Under the pieces are notes generated by a model, which saw nothing but the letters and a program-made list of their open reading frames with translations, was not told where the DNA came from and made no database searches. Shown here piece by piece: positions 15,643 through 24,512 of a DNA stretch of 64,000 nucleotides. Position 1 is the stretch's first letter. Every line of letters starts with the position of its first letter. The stretch lies in contig OZ241870.1 of NCBI GenBank assembly GCA_965202875.1, forward strand, positions 2,852,001 through 2,916,000. The letters run 5' to 3'. Made by a program: the position numbers and the translations under genes. The stretch is from HK1 sp965202875. Its GTDB lineage: Bacteria; Pseudomonadota; Gammaproteobacteria; HK1.

Positions 15643-16845
15643 TCAATACGCGCCGAACGTGAAGCGGTTGAATCCCTCGGCCCGCCTCGCGGCATTCTCT
15701 CCCCGATCCGGCCACAATCCCCGGGCGGCAAGGTTGCGCAGCGCGTCGGCCGTGGCGTCCAGCTCGTCCAGCCAGTAGACGCTGCCGGCCGGCGCGGCGC
15801 GCTGCGCCGGCTTGGGACGCCGTTCGGCGAGGTCGAAGCCGGAGATCACCTCGGACCTCGGCACCGCCGCGCAGACGACCCGCGCCCGTACCCCGTGCAG
15901 GTCGAAGCGCAGGTCGCGCCCGTCGCCGGTTACCCCGGCGGGCCTCCATCCGTCCTCGAACAGGCCCGGCGCGGTCAGGATCAGACGGCAGCGGCGCGCT
16001 GCCGCGATTTCGTCGTAGTCGGCCTCGGGAGTGTGTACGTCGACCCGCGTCGCTTCGACGGCGCGGCCGTCGCCGCCGAAGCGGAGCGTGAGCGCATCGG
16101 GCAACGTCGCACCCGATACGCCGACGAGGAAGCCGACGTCGTGGCCGGCTCCCGTGTCGGGTGCGCCGTCGTTCCGGCCATGCTCCCGTTTGCGGAAGAC
16201 GATGCCTTGGGAGGTGAACAGCGCACCGTCCGACGCCCGCCGCTTCAGCGGGTCCAGGGCGATGCCGATGCGCGTGTCCAGGCGCCAAAGGTCGTCGCTT
16301 GGAACAAGATGCCTCTGATCGATTTCTTGGTGGCCGTCGAGATACCGCCGCCATCCCTTGGAGGTCAGCCAGTACCCGGAGAGCGGCTTGCTGCGCCGTG
16401 GCTCCGCGAGCACCGAGAACGACCGGGTGGCGGCCGACGCCCGTACCCCCTTCGGCGGCGAGTGCGGCCGGATGCGGCGGCCTTCGCGGCCTTCGTCCCG
16501 GCCCTTTTCCGTGGCACGGCGGGTGACCGACAGGTCGGCGGGGAGTCCGTGGAGTGGCTCCACGATCCCGTCCGCTCCCCGGCGTGCCATCTGGAAACGG
16601 GTGATCAGGAACGATCCCGGACGCGCCGGTGTGCCGAGCTCGGGGTCGTCGGCGATCTCGCCGCAAGCGAAGCGCGCCGGATCGTGTCCGCGGTGCACGA
16701 GCAACGCCGATCGCAATGCGCCGGCGGCAACCGACGGCCACGGCGGCACCAGGGCGTCGCCGAAGCTGCCCGGATCGCCGAACAGCCGGTTGCCACGCAG
16801 GAAGAGCGTGTCGATCGGATCGATGAAGAGGTGCGTGATCTCCAT
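15643..16845 (-). CDS. cmr3: Type III-B RAMP protein Cmr3
   Basis: Cmr3 holds the crRNA 5' tag and contacts Cas10 in the Cmr complex. From the ATG at 16,845 the product is 400 residues and starts MEITHLFIDPIDTLFLRGNR, typical of Cmr3. LVPPWPSVAAGALRSALL and a GYWLTSKGW segment follow. An in-frame TTG at 16,860, overlapping the cmr2 stop, would add five residues. It lies 17 bp before cmr4. Confidence 0.9.
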   Translation of the reverse strand: MEITHLFIDPIDTLFLRGNRLFGDPGSFGDALVPPWPSVAAGALRSALLVHRGHDPARFACGEIADDPELGTPARPGSFLITRFQMARRGADGIVEPLHGLPADLSVTRRATEKGRDEGREGRRIRPHSPPKGVRASAATRSFSVLAEPRRSKPLSGYWLTSKGWRRYLDGHQEIDQRHLVPSDDLWRLDTRIGIALDPLKRRASDGALFTSQGIVFRKREHGRNDGAPDTGAGHDVGFLVGVSGATLPDALTLRFGGDGRAVEATRVDVHTPEADYDEIAAARRCRLILTAPGLFEDGWRPAGVTGDGRDLRFDLHGVRARVVCAAVPRSEVISGFDLAERRPKPAQRAAPAGSVYWLDELDATADALRNLAARGLWPDRGENAARRAEGFNRFTFGAY

Positions 16846-16856
16846 GCGCGGGATCC

Positions 16857-19800
16857 TCAACCCCCTGCCGCCGACCGGGCGGCCGGTTCCGATGGCTCAC
16901 CGTCGCTGCCGGTGGCCTCCGCCGGACCAAGCCGGGTCTCGCGCGCGAGGAACTCGGCAGCCCCCAGGAACCGTTCGAGCCAGTCCCTTCGCTCGCTGGC
17001 GGGGCGGGCCGCCGCGAGGCCGGCGACCCGGCAAGCGAGACCGAGAACGTCCTCTCGTTTCCACTTGGCCTTGGCCTCGTCTTTCGCCCGGGCGCTCATC
17101 TGTCGATTGAACTGGTACCCGAGCAGGCTGCCGAGCATGTCGGCGCTCGCGTCCTCCGGCAGATCCTTGAGCCAGACGAGACTGTTGTAGACCGCGCGGC
17201 GGGACACGGAAGGATCGGCGAGAAAGTTGCGCGTCATCAGGAGGAGTTCCAGCGGCTCATCCCACTTGGCGGTGAGATGGAGCACGCCGCCGGACCGCTT
17301 GACCACCGTGAGGCTGAAGGCGTTGCGACCGCCTTCGTTCTTGGCGCGCTGCTCCGCCTCGCGAAGCTCGCGCATGACCGCAGTGAGCGGCGCCTGATGG
17401 TGGGCGACGACCGCGCCGCAGCTCGCGGTGGCGCCGCCCATCATGCGCATCAGATGCCCGCGGCGGCTACCGCTCCCCGGCTTCCGGCCCGACCGCGGGG
17501 GGAGGAGGGCGAAGCCGTCCTTGCAGACGAGCTTGCGGCTGGCGCGGGCCGCTTTCCAATCGATCGACGCATCACGTGGATCATGGCCGCTGTATGCGCA
17601 GCGCAGCCGCCGCATCGCCGGCAGCAGATCGGCGACGGGCAGCATCGCCATCACGTCGTCGCCGCCCGCGTACAGCACGCGGCCCAGGTATTCGTGTTCG
17701 ATCACCTCGGGGACGACGTGCAACGCGAAGTCGTTGAGCGCGCCGGAGATTGCCAAGTGGCGGTTGGGCGAGATCGCGCGGGTCTGCCCGCCGTACTCTT
17801 TGAGCGCCGGGTTCTCGCGGGCGCGGGCCTCGAATCCGTCGCGCACCTGCGGGTGGAAGCTGTCCAGGTAGGAGATCGCGCATCCCGGGCCATCGGAGTC
17901 CTCGTCCTCGTCACCGGAGAGGATGCGGCCCATGTGGTCACCGTCCATCAGGAGCAGCGCGTAGTAGGCCTCGATGCCGTCTCTGTCTTCGTCCCGGCGG
18001 AGCACGCACTTGACCAAGTGTTCAGCGCGACGCTGCTTGTCCTCGTCGCCACTGTCGGCGGCAGCGTCCAGCAGGCCGGGCAGGCGCTTCGCCCACCATG
18101 ACGCATCGGGGTCACCACCGATCTCGCGCATCAGCTTCCGGGGCAATGCGACGGGGTCCGTTCCCAGTTCCGAAACCATGTTCCCGAGTTCGGCCCGGAG
18201 ATCTTCGGCAAGCGGCTCGCCGGCCTTCGCTCGCTGGACACGCGCTTCGATCTGCTTGGCCAGCGCCATCGTATGCGTCGATACGACGAAACGGCCGGCG
18301 GCACGGGAGTCCATTCCGACGACACCTGCAACCTCTTCGGCGAACAGCGTCGGCCAGAGGCGCTTGACGGCCGGCAGGGCGCCGAGATGTTCGCCGGCCT
18401 TGGCCCAGCCCGGTCTGGCCTTCGCGAGCTTCGCCCAGAGCGTCCCTTCCTGCCCGCGGTACGACCAATCGAGCTGCGCTTCGTCGGTGGTCAGCCACTC
18501 GGTTTCGCCCGTCAGCGAGCAGCGCCAGCCGCGCTGTTTCATCTGCGCGAAGGGTCGCACCGCCTTGGCCGTGGCGAGCACGCGCTCGGCGAGGTCGTAG
18601 ACCGCCGGGTACAGGACACCGGGGTTCGGGGCGAAGAACCTCGTCCCGTCGCTCCATGTCCGGTCCTCCTGCAAGACCCTCCACGCGGGGGAGTCGAGGA
18701 ATCCGATTGGTTCGTCAGCACCCGCCCCAGCCACGGGGGAAGCGGAAGGGGCCGGAGCAGCGCCCCGTGGTGCTTTGAAGAACGGGGCCATCGCCTCCGA
18801 CAGCATCGAAGTGTCGAGGTCGGTCTGCCGCCGGCCGTCCCGCGGCCGGATCAGCGAGAACGGCACGGCCGCCCAATGCACTTCGGGAAAGCCGTCGAGC
18901 TGTTCGCGCATCTGCCGATAGGCGTATACCGTCTCGTCGCGGGGGTCGCCCGAGCGCCGAAGTGACGCCTCCGACAACAGCCGATCAACGACGTCGTCGC
19001 CGAGCGACTTCAGCCAGCTTCGCGCCCGCGCCTCGACCTCCCCGGCGATCTCTCTCGCCTCACCCGCGGGGACGACGGCGACGAAGCGGTTCGGCAGCGC
19101 CGCCGAGAACAACGGGTTGGCGTCGGTCTCTCTTTCGGTCCAGTCGCATTCTGCGAACCACTCTCGCGGCAGACCGCATTCGTCGCGCAGCCACACGTCC
19201 ACCTGCGGGATGCCGCGCAAGCGTGGAAAGAGGACGGCGTCGGGTCCGAGGCGCTCGCACACCACCTTCGCCGCCTCCCACGACAAGCGCGCCAGCAGGT
19301 GCGAGCCGGCCCACAGGTCCGAGGTGCTGCGCGCCGCCGCGATGAAGCTCTGCACCGGCCCAATGGAGAGCGCGAGCAACGCGGCGTCCCCGTCGGGGTC
19401 CGCCGTGAAGGCGCCGGCGAATGCCGAGACCAGGTCGAGGTGATCCCAGATGGAATGGTCGGGGATGCGGGTGTCGGCCGGGAGCAGCGGCCAGAGTTGG
19501 CCCAGCGTGCCGTTGTCTGCTTCCTCGCGAAGCTCGGGGCCGAAGCGCCAGAAGGCGAGCAGCGTGCGCCGCCAGTCGATCGCCTCGCCATCCGGGACGA
19601 CGAGCCGTTCAAAGTGTGTACGGCTCCGGTCCTTGATGTCTCGGATGTCCGTATCGGCAAGGGAGCTCAAGTGGAACTTCTTGCCGTTCAGCGGGTGGAT
19701 CAGGGTGGGTTGATTGGTCCAGCGCACCTGCGCCCATTCGGCGACCGCGAGGGTCCTCGGCCGCCCGTCCCGAGCCGCAACGGTGGCCTCTTCCATCGGC

Positions 19801-20084
19801 CACTGCGGACGGTCGGCGGCCGACGCCCACCAGTCCGCCCGCTGGACGGTCCGGTACATGCCGGCGGGGATGCCGTCCTTGGAGAGCACGGTGTCGAGGG
19901 CATCTTCGTTGTCCGGCGCCATTTGACCCGACTCCGGGATGCTCTCGAATCCGAGCAGCCGATGCAGCGCCCGTGACGTGCCTCCCTCGTGTCCGGCCGG
20001 GTCGCGCAGGAGCACCAACGCCTTCTCGGCCGGATCGTGCAGCCGGGCGTGCAGCTTGGTTTGCCAGAGTGTGTCATCGGCCAT
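16857..20084 (-). CDS. cmr2: Type III-B Cas10/Cmr2 with HD and GGDD motifs
   Basis: This is the 1,075-residue large subunit of the Cmr complex. The start KLHARLHDPAEKALVLLRD gives an HD-like pair at H16-D17, as in many Cmr2 proteins. LLLMDGDHMGRIL near residue 690 is the first palm-domain metal site. VLYAGGDDVMAML has an intact GGDD at residues 807-810, so cyclic oligoadenylate synthesis is expected. The start ATG at 20,084 is 5 nt after the cmr1 stop; the longer upstream frame overlaps cmr1. With csm1 this is the second intact cyclase Cas10 in 13 kb. Confidence 0.95.
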   Translation of the reverse strand: MADDTLWQTKLHARLHDPAEKALVLLRDPAGHEGGTSRALHRLLGFESIPESGQMAPDNEDALDTVLSKDGIPAGMYRTVQRADWWASAADRPQWPMEEATVAARDGRPRTLAVAEWAQVRWTNQPTLIHPLNGKKFHLSSLADTDIRDIKDRSRTHFERLVVPDGEAIDWRRTLLAFWRFGPELREEADNGTLGQLWPLLPADTRIPDHSIWDHLDLVSAFAGAFTADPDGDAALLALSIGPVQSFIAAARSTSDLWAGSHLLARLSWEAAKVVCERLGPDAVLFPRLRGIPQVDVWLRDECGLPREWFAECDWTERETDANPLFSAALPNRFVAVVPAGEAREIAGEVEARARSWLKSLGDDVVDRLLSEASLRRSGDPRDETVYAYRQMREQLDGFPEVHWAAVPFSLIRPRDGRRQTDLDTSMLSEAMAPFFKAPRGAAPAPSASPVAGAGADEPIGFLDSPAWRVLQEDRTWSDGTRFFAPNPGVLYPAVYDLAERVLATAKAVRPFAQMKQRGWRCSLTGETEWLTTDEAQLDWSYRGQEGTLWAKLAKARPGWAKAGEHLGALPAVKRLWPTLFAEEVAGVVGMDSRAAGRFVVSTHTMALAKQIEARVQRAKAGEPLAEDLRAELGNMVSELGTDPVALPRKLMREIGGDPDASWWAKRLPGLLDAAADSGDEDKQRRAEHLVKCVLRRDEDRDGIEAYYALLLMDGDHMGRILSGDEDEDSDGPGCAISYLDSFHPQVRDGFEARARENPALKEYGGQTRAISPNRHLAISGALNDFALHVVPEVIEHEYLGRVLYAGGDDVMAMLPVADLLPAMRRLRCAYSGHDPRDASIDWKAARASRKLVCKDGFALLPPRSGRKPGSGSRRGHLMRMMGGATASCGAVVAHHQAPLTAVMRELREAEQRAKNEGGRNAFSLTVVKRSGGVLHLTAKWDEPLELLLMTRNFLADPSVSRRAVYNSLVWLKDLPEDASADMLGSLLGYQFNRQMSARAKDEAKAKWKREDVLGLACRVAGLAAARPASERRDWLERFLGAAEFLARETRLGPAEATGSDGEPSEPAARSAAGG

Positions 20085-20089
20085 CGTCG

Positions 20090-21283
20090 TCACTCCGGGC
20101 TGCGTTCGAGGGTGAGCTTGTCGAGGCTTGGCTTCAATTGTTCCCTTCTCGCGTCGTCGTCGATCATCACGTAGCCGCGTCGCCCGCCCGGAATCGTCAA
20201 CTCGTCGAGGAGTTGATGGGTTTTCCACCAGACGTTCTCGATTGCGCGAATGTCCGGTCTGAAGTCCGCTGGCGGGAGGCAGGGGACGTGGAACACGACA
20301 CCACGCAGCCGCTTCGGGTCGCCGGGACCGGAGCGGACCTTGAACCGGAGGCTGTTGGGGAGGCGTGCGTTCCCTTTCCACTGCTTGGTTCGATGTTTGG
20401 GGGTAATCGGATACGAGAGCCAATGTCGTTCCAGTGGCCGGTCATGAGACGGGTTGGCGTTCGGAAAGACAAACATGGTGCGAAGCCCGATCTTCAGGAT
20501 CGCGAGATCCCGCATCAGTGCCTTCCAGTCGTCGTAGGACCCTGCCGTACGCCATACGAGTGGGCCATCATCATCCGCACCGATCGCGTGCGGCCAGTCC
20601 AGCGCCAGCGCCTCGCGCCAAGGCCGGACAAAATTGCGATCAAGCTCGCCTGCACCCTGCCGCGGGGTGTCAGCGCTTGCATCCACGTCCAGCGAATCAT
20701 CCAGCGGTTCGATCATGAACGATCCCCATCCGTTGCGGCTTCGACCGCCGACCGTCCCGTAGGCGTTTATCAGTGCCAGCGCATTTCGGATATCGGAAAC
20801 GTCCGATTCCGGCGCCGCGAGCGAGAGTTCGGCAGTTTCGCGCGCTTGAATGGCGGCGTTGCCTTTCAGGGCGGTCTCCTTGCGCCCTCCGGGTTTCCTG
20901 ATCTGCTCGACCTGGAGCGGGCCATAGCCGAGGTACAGTAATGGCCCGACAGGTCGGTTTACTTCCGGATGCCGGATCTTCCCATCGAGCTCCTGGTGTT
21001 CCCATCGGCTCTTGGTCAATGATCCGGTTGTCCATCTGCTCAACCGCATCCGCACGGCGCTCTTGCGGAAATCGCCCTTGAGCCACGCATTGCCGAACAG
21101 CCGCCCTTCGTCTCGTCTCATCGCAGAGAAATCTTCCGGGAACCGGTGGCGCTCCGCCCAGACCACCCGCCACCACTGCCGCAGCAGCGCCTTGAACGGC
21201 GGCGTGCGCCATTGGCTGTTCTGCTCGGCGTTGCCGAGAAACGCGGGCGCCAGGAATTCGACCCGATACTTCATCTTCTGCAT
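20090..21283 (-). CDS. cmr1: Type III-B RAMP protein Cmr1
   Basis: Cmr1 sits at the crRNA 3' end of the Cmr complex. The 397-residue product starts MQKMKYRVEFLAPAFLGNAE and has FKALLRQWWRVVWAERH near residues 30-46, the Cmr1 signature, plus a glycine-rich loop at NAYGTVGGRSRNGWGSF. The start ATG at 21,283 has AGGAG 11 nt upstream. The frame is open further upstream and reads into a degraded copy of the csm1 N-terminus (see 21,298-21,434). Confidence 0.9.
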   Translation of the reverse strand: MQKMKYRVEFLAPAFLGNAEQNSQWRTPPFKALLRQWWRVVWAERHRFPEDFSAMRRDEGRLFGNAWLKGDFRKSAVRMRLSRWTTGSLTKSRWEHQELDGKIRHPEVNRPVGPLLYLGYGPLQVEQIRKPGGRKETALKGNAAIQARETAELSLAAPESDVSDIRNALALINAYGTVGGRSRNGWGSFMIEPLDDSLDVDASADTPRQGAGELDRNFVRPWREALALDWPHAIGADDDGPLVWRTAGSYDDWKALMRDLAILKIGLRTMFVFPNANPSHDRPLERHWLSYPITPKHRTKQWKGNARLPNSLRFKVRSGPGDPKRLRGVVFHVPCLPPADFRPDIRAIENVWWKTHQLLDELTIPGGRRGYVMIDDDARREQLKPSLDKLTLERSPE

Positions 21284-21297
21284 CACGACTTCTCCTG

Positions 21298-21434
21298 ACG
21301 GCGATCGTCCTGGATCGTGTAGCGGACCGGCCAGCGTCACCCGGCGGGTGGCATCGAGCGGCGTTCACCCACGGTTGTCGCCAAGAGGTTCCCTCACGAC
21401 GTTCATTCGATCTCCGTCTTCCACCTTGCATCAA
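21298..21434 (-). pseudogene. Degraded 5' fragment of a cas10 (csm1-like) gene
   Basis: On the minus strand from a GTG at 21,397 the frame reads VREPLGDNRG, stop, TPLDATRRVTLAGPLHDPGR. This lines up over about 33 codons with the csm1 start MTEPLNDDRGRTLLDATCRV and on to ALAGLLHDLGK. It includes the HD pair, but an in-frame TGA replaces codon 11. Similarity continues about 35 bp into the csm1 untranslated leader. The remnant is in frame with cmr1 and ends just before the cmr1 ribosome-binding site. Confidence 0.75.
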
Positions 21435-21442
21435 GACGGAGG

Positions 21443-22666
21443 CTACCGCGCCGCCTCGTCGAATGCCCCGGACCGCAAGCTTGCCGTCTTCCGGTCCGGG
21501 CCGTACCCAACTTCGAGTGACTCGAAGCGGATGGCGTTCGGGGCGACGTCCAAGCGATAGAGCCGTCGCGAGCGTGACCGGAAGGCGGAAACCAGATAGG
21601 GCGCGGCCTGTCGCTGTCCCAGCTTCTTCTCCAGGGCTCGGTGCAGCTTGGATTTGGTTTGCGAGAAAAAATCGCGCGTCATGCCGTTGTCGTCGGAGAG
21701 ACGCTTCGTGGTGCGTTCATCGTCTCCCATCTCACCGATGATCTTCCGGTACTCGGACAGAAACGCCGCTGCGTGGCCTGACTCCGGGGCATCCGGCACC
21801 GGACATTCCACCCCCTCTCGGCTCTCTTTGCGTCGCCGGGCGAACCAAGCGAGGAACGCGAGATGCAGCGGGCTGAGAGCGATGACCTTGCCCCCAGCAC
21901 GGAGGCGCTTCGCCGCGAGATCGATGACGAGCTCGGCTGGCCCGATGGCCCGCTGGGCGGCAGTGACCGCCTCGCTGAATCGGACCTTTCCCTCCCGAAG
22001 ATCCTTCAGATCCTCCGGGAGCTCTTCCCGCAAGCGCACGAAGGGGATCTCCGCCAGAGTCACTTCCGCGTCTTGGGTGTCGTGGGGCCGGTTGTGTGGA
22101 GGCGGGGTGTAGATCACCTGGCTGCTGGTGGTCGGATAGAAGAACTGTGGATGCGACTCGTACGGCGCATTCACCAGCACGTGCGAGAGTCGGTCCTGTT
22201 CGCGCCCGTACAGGGACAGGGCGTAGCCGAGGTAGAACCCCATGGTCTTGCGCCCTCCGGCGATCGAGACGTGCAGCGCACAGTCGTCGTCCCGGGTCAG
22301 ATCGCGCACCACATCGGTGATGGTGTCGGCGGCGCGCTCGTTGTCCTCCGGACTACGGATGTCGCCGAGCGGCCGGCCGGCAGCATCCTTCAGCACATGG
22401 ATGTGTTCCGGCCCGAACGCGATGGGCGACAGCCCGTAATCCCCGTAATCCGCTTGCAGCCGGTGGAACCAGCCACTCTCCGGATGCAGGAGCGAGAGCT
22501 TCGCGCGTTCGGCGCCTTCTTCGGTGGTGATGATCCGGACCTCGGTGGGGACGAACGGCGGTTTCTGCTCGACCGCGAGCGCGTACAGGGTCTCGGTGAC
22601 GATCTGCGGGGACAGGCCGGTGACGGCGAGCAGAAGGCGGCGGGGATGGTCTTGCGGCTGTTTCAT
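21443..22666 (-). CDS. CARF-domain protein, NE0113/TIGR02584 family (annotated as Csm6-type ring nuclease)
   Basis: The 407-residue product starts with LLLAVTGLSPQIVTETLYAL and has SIAGGRKTMGFYLGYALSLY near residue 140. Together these are the signature of the NE0113 CARF family. No HEPN R-x4-6-H motif is visible. The C-terminal half looks helical, with a possible winged-helix segment (LSPLHLAFLAWFARRR, later DFFSQTKSKLHRALEKKLG). It may therefore bind and degrade cyclic oligoadenylate, or act as a ligand-controlled regulator, instead of cutting RNA. The start is the ATG at 22,666. It heads the cmr transcription unit, downstream of leader element copy 2. Confidence 0.85.
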   Translation of the reverse strand: MKQPQDHPRRLLLAVTGLSPQIVTETLYALAVEQKPPFVPTEVRIITTEEGAERAKLSLLHPESGWFHRLQADYGDYGLSPIAFGPEHIHVLKDAAGRPLGDIRSPEDNERAADTITDVVRDLTRDDDCALHVSIAGGRKTMGFYLGYALSLYGREQDRLSHVLVNAPYESHPQFFYPTTSSQVIYTPPPHNRPHDTQDAEVTLAEIPFVRLREELPEDLKDLREGKVRFSEAVTAAQRAIGPAELVIDLAAKRLRAGGKVIALSPLHLAFLAWFARRRKESREGVECPVPDAPESGHAAAFLSEYRKIIGEMGDDERTTKRLSDDNGMTRDFFSQTKSKLHRALEKKLGQRQAAPYLVSAFRSRSRRLYRLDVAPNAIRFESLEVGYGPDRKTASLRSGAFDEAAR

Positions 22667-22733
22667 GGCGGTGTCGATCCCTCGTATTCCGTGCGCCGGA
22701 TTCCGGGGCGCCGAACGCCGGCGGCTGGGTGTG

Positions 22734-22829
22734 TTCCACGGGGTGGACAGGTCCGCCCGTGTCCCCGCCCCTCGATATGGCGGCGAATGTAGCTGATCTC
22801 CCCCGGTCGATCCGTCCGGCAAGGTTGCC
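22734..22829 (-). promoter_or_regulatory. Leader element copy 2 upstream of the CARF gene and cmr unit
   Basis: This 96-bp block is about 80% identical by eye to 9,949-10,045. It keeps the palindrome GGCAAGGTTGCC (22,818-22,829) and, 26 nt downstream on the minus strand, TACATT (22,786-22,791). The predicted leader to the CARF start is about 120 nt. I infer a promoter with an upstream regulator site. Confidence 0.6.
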
Positions 22830-23439
22830 TGCCGGGGGCGGCAGGCACCCCCGTATCTCGTCCGCCTTTGCCGAAGCCAAGGTCATACATGTCTTCCGGC
22901 CGAACCTGCCCGTCCGGCAGTTGCCATTCGTCCGGCAGAGGCGTGAGCGGTTACCGGCACCCGCGGGCACGAACGACTGGGTAGCAACCGCGGGCGGGAC
23001 GCCCACGTTCCGGATGGACGCGCCGTTTCCAGGGCGCAGATTCCCGCCCCCGCTTCCATGAGGACATGCTTGCGCGGAGCCTGCTCCCGCGGAAGCGAGG
23101 GGGAATGACCAGAGTAGGCGGGACGCCCGTGGCCCGGAGGGACACGCCGTTCCCAGGAATGGCTCCTGCAAGTACGGTCGCGTCGTGCAACGCAGCGCAG
23201 CGCGCCCGCGTGCCCGTGAACGATCTCCGGGTGTACTGCCTCCAGGTGTACAGCCGCGTAGCCGTGGGCTGACGTCGGACGGGACTTCCGGGCCTGTCCC
23301 CTTCCCTTCGGTTGCGATAGTGTTCGCTCGAACGAGGCCGGACTTCCCGGCGGCCGGTGGCAGGGTCGAGGGTGCGGTGCCGGCAACCCGGTCGGGATAT
23401 GCCATGACCACGGACACCGGTGCAGGGAGGGCGGAGTAG
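22830..23439. other. Intergenic region with GC-rich repeats, no convincing gene
   Basis: This region separates the CARF-cmr unit from the plus-strand heptad-repeat gene. It holds two related blocks (22,991-23,033 and 23,116-23,156) that share a GGCGGGACGCCC core and the pattern GGAnGGACnCGCCGTT(T)CCAGG. The core resembles the GC-rich half of the dispersed repeat family. Frames crossing the region are shadows with no protein similarity. I see no CRISPR repeats here. Confidence 0.5.
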
Positions 23440-24177
23440 ATGACGCTGTCGGCTGAAGTGATCACGATAGTGGTCAGCGTCGTCACCGCGGTGATCAGCA
23501 TCATCGCCTCCCTTGGCGCGTTCGCGGCCTGGATGCTCCGGCACATGGATCGGCGATTCGCCGAAGCCAAGGCCGACACCCAACGGCAGTTCGATGGGGT
23601 GCAACGGCAGTTCGAGGGGGCACAGCGGCAGTTCGAGGGGGTGCAACAGCAGTTCGACGGAGTGCAACAGCGGTTCGACGGAGTGCAGCGGCAGTTCGAG
23701 GGAGTGCAACAGCAATTCGAGGGGATGCAGCGGCGGTTCGACGGAGTGCAACAGCAGTTCGACGGAGTGCAGCGGCAGTTCGCCGAGCTCAGGGCCGAGA
23801 TGCAGCACGGGTTCGAGCAGGCCCGTGAGGACCGTCTTCGCCTGGAAAGAAAGATGGAGGGCAAGTTCGACGCGCACGGGGAGCAGATCGCCAATCTCCG
23901 CGAGGACGTCGGCAGGCTGCAAGGAATCGTCGAACGGACCTATCAGCCGCAGCGCTTCACCGTGCTGCCCGCTGAGCCGGAGCCGAGCGCAAGCGATGGT
24001 GTCCGGGAGCCCCGAGTGAGCTATCACGCGGGGGACGGAGGCGAAGGCGCGGAACACGGCGGCAAAGAGGCTGGCTACGGGGACGATGATGCCGGACACG
24101 GCGGCAAGGAGGCGGAGTACGGAGGCGAAAGCTCTGCGCCTGGTGGTGAAGGCGCCGGACCGGACGACGTGTCCTGA
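23440..24177 (+). CDS. Membrane-anchored heptad-repeat (coiled-coil) protein
   Basis: This 245-residue protein has an N-terminal transmembrane segment at about residues 7-31 (VITIVVSVVTAVISIIASLG). About ten tandem 7-residue units of the form Q-R/Q-Q-F-D/E-G-V/A/M follow (residues 48-115), then a charged coil ending LREDVGRLQGIVERTYQPQR and a Gly/Glu-rich low-complexity tail. In DNA the heptads are 21-bp tandem repeats, so copy number could change by slippage. A GGAGG-like site (GGGCGGAG) precedes the ATG. A second gene with the same layout is at 58,950-59,384. The function is unknown; it lies between cas6 and the cmr unit but on the opposite strand. Confidence 0.7.
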   Translation: MTLSAEVITIVVSVVTAVISIIASLGAFAAWMLRHMDRRFAEAKADTQRQFDGVQRQFEGAQRQFEGVQQQFDGVQQRFDGVQRQFEGVQQQFEGMQRRFDGVQQQFDGVQRQFAELRAEMQHGFEQAREDRLRLERKMEGKFDAHGEQIANLREDVGRLQGIVERTYQPQRFTVLPAEPEPSASDGVREPRVSYHAGDGGEGAEHGGKEAGYGDDDAGHGGKEAEYGGESSAPGGEGAGPDDVS

Positions 24178-24512
24178 AGCGCCGAATCACGAGCTCCGAC
24201 TCCCTGCCCTTCCTGGTCCCCGGAGTCCGGTTCCCCGGCTCCAAATCCCTGGAACGGCGCCCCGGATCCCAGCCCGGCATAGCCGGAACCAAACGCCGAT
24301 CGGCGAACGAATCTTCACCGTTTTGTCGAAGGCTTCACGGATAAGGCACTAAGCACCGCCTCGTCTACGGATGCGCCGGCCTCACCTGCACGGGAACATC
24401 GACGGCACCGCAATCGCCCGCACTCCGTGCCCGGATACGAAATAGGCCGGTGTCCCACGTTTGCCCGGATGCGGGCGTACGGAGTCGGCGTTCGTGCCCG
24501 ATCGTCCCGGAT
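24178..24512. other. Intergenic region holding dispersed repeat copy A
   Basis: This lies between the convergent heptad-repeat gene and cas6. The only structure I recognise is the dispersed repeat at 24,281-24,346; the rest shows no gene and no clear terminator. Confidence 0.5.
24281..24346 (+). repeat. Dispersed composite repeat, copy A
   Basis: Begins AGCCGGAACCAAACGCCGAT and ends TTCACGGATAAGG. It is nearly identical over its first 18 bp to copy B at 47,085 and shares the TTTTGTCGAAG core with copies B and D. A weak GGATCC-containing block precedes it, as in copies C and D. Confidence 0.7.

Noticed and set aside
23575..23780. Regular 21-bp repeats suggesting a CRISPR array
   Set aside because: Continuous in-frame heptads without spacers, inside a coding region with a membrane anchor. 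The same applies to 59,095-59,290.
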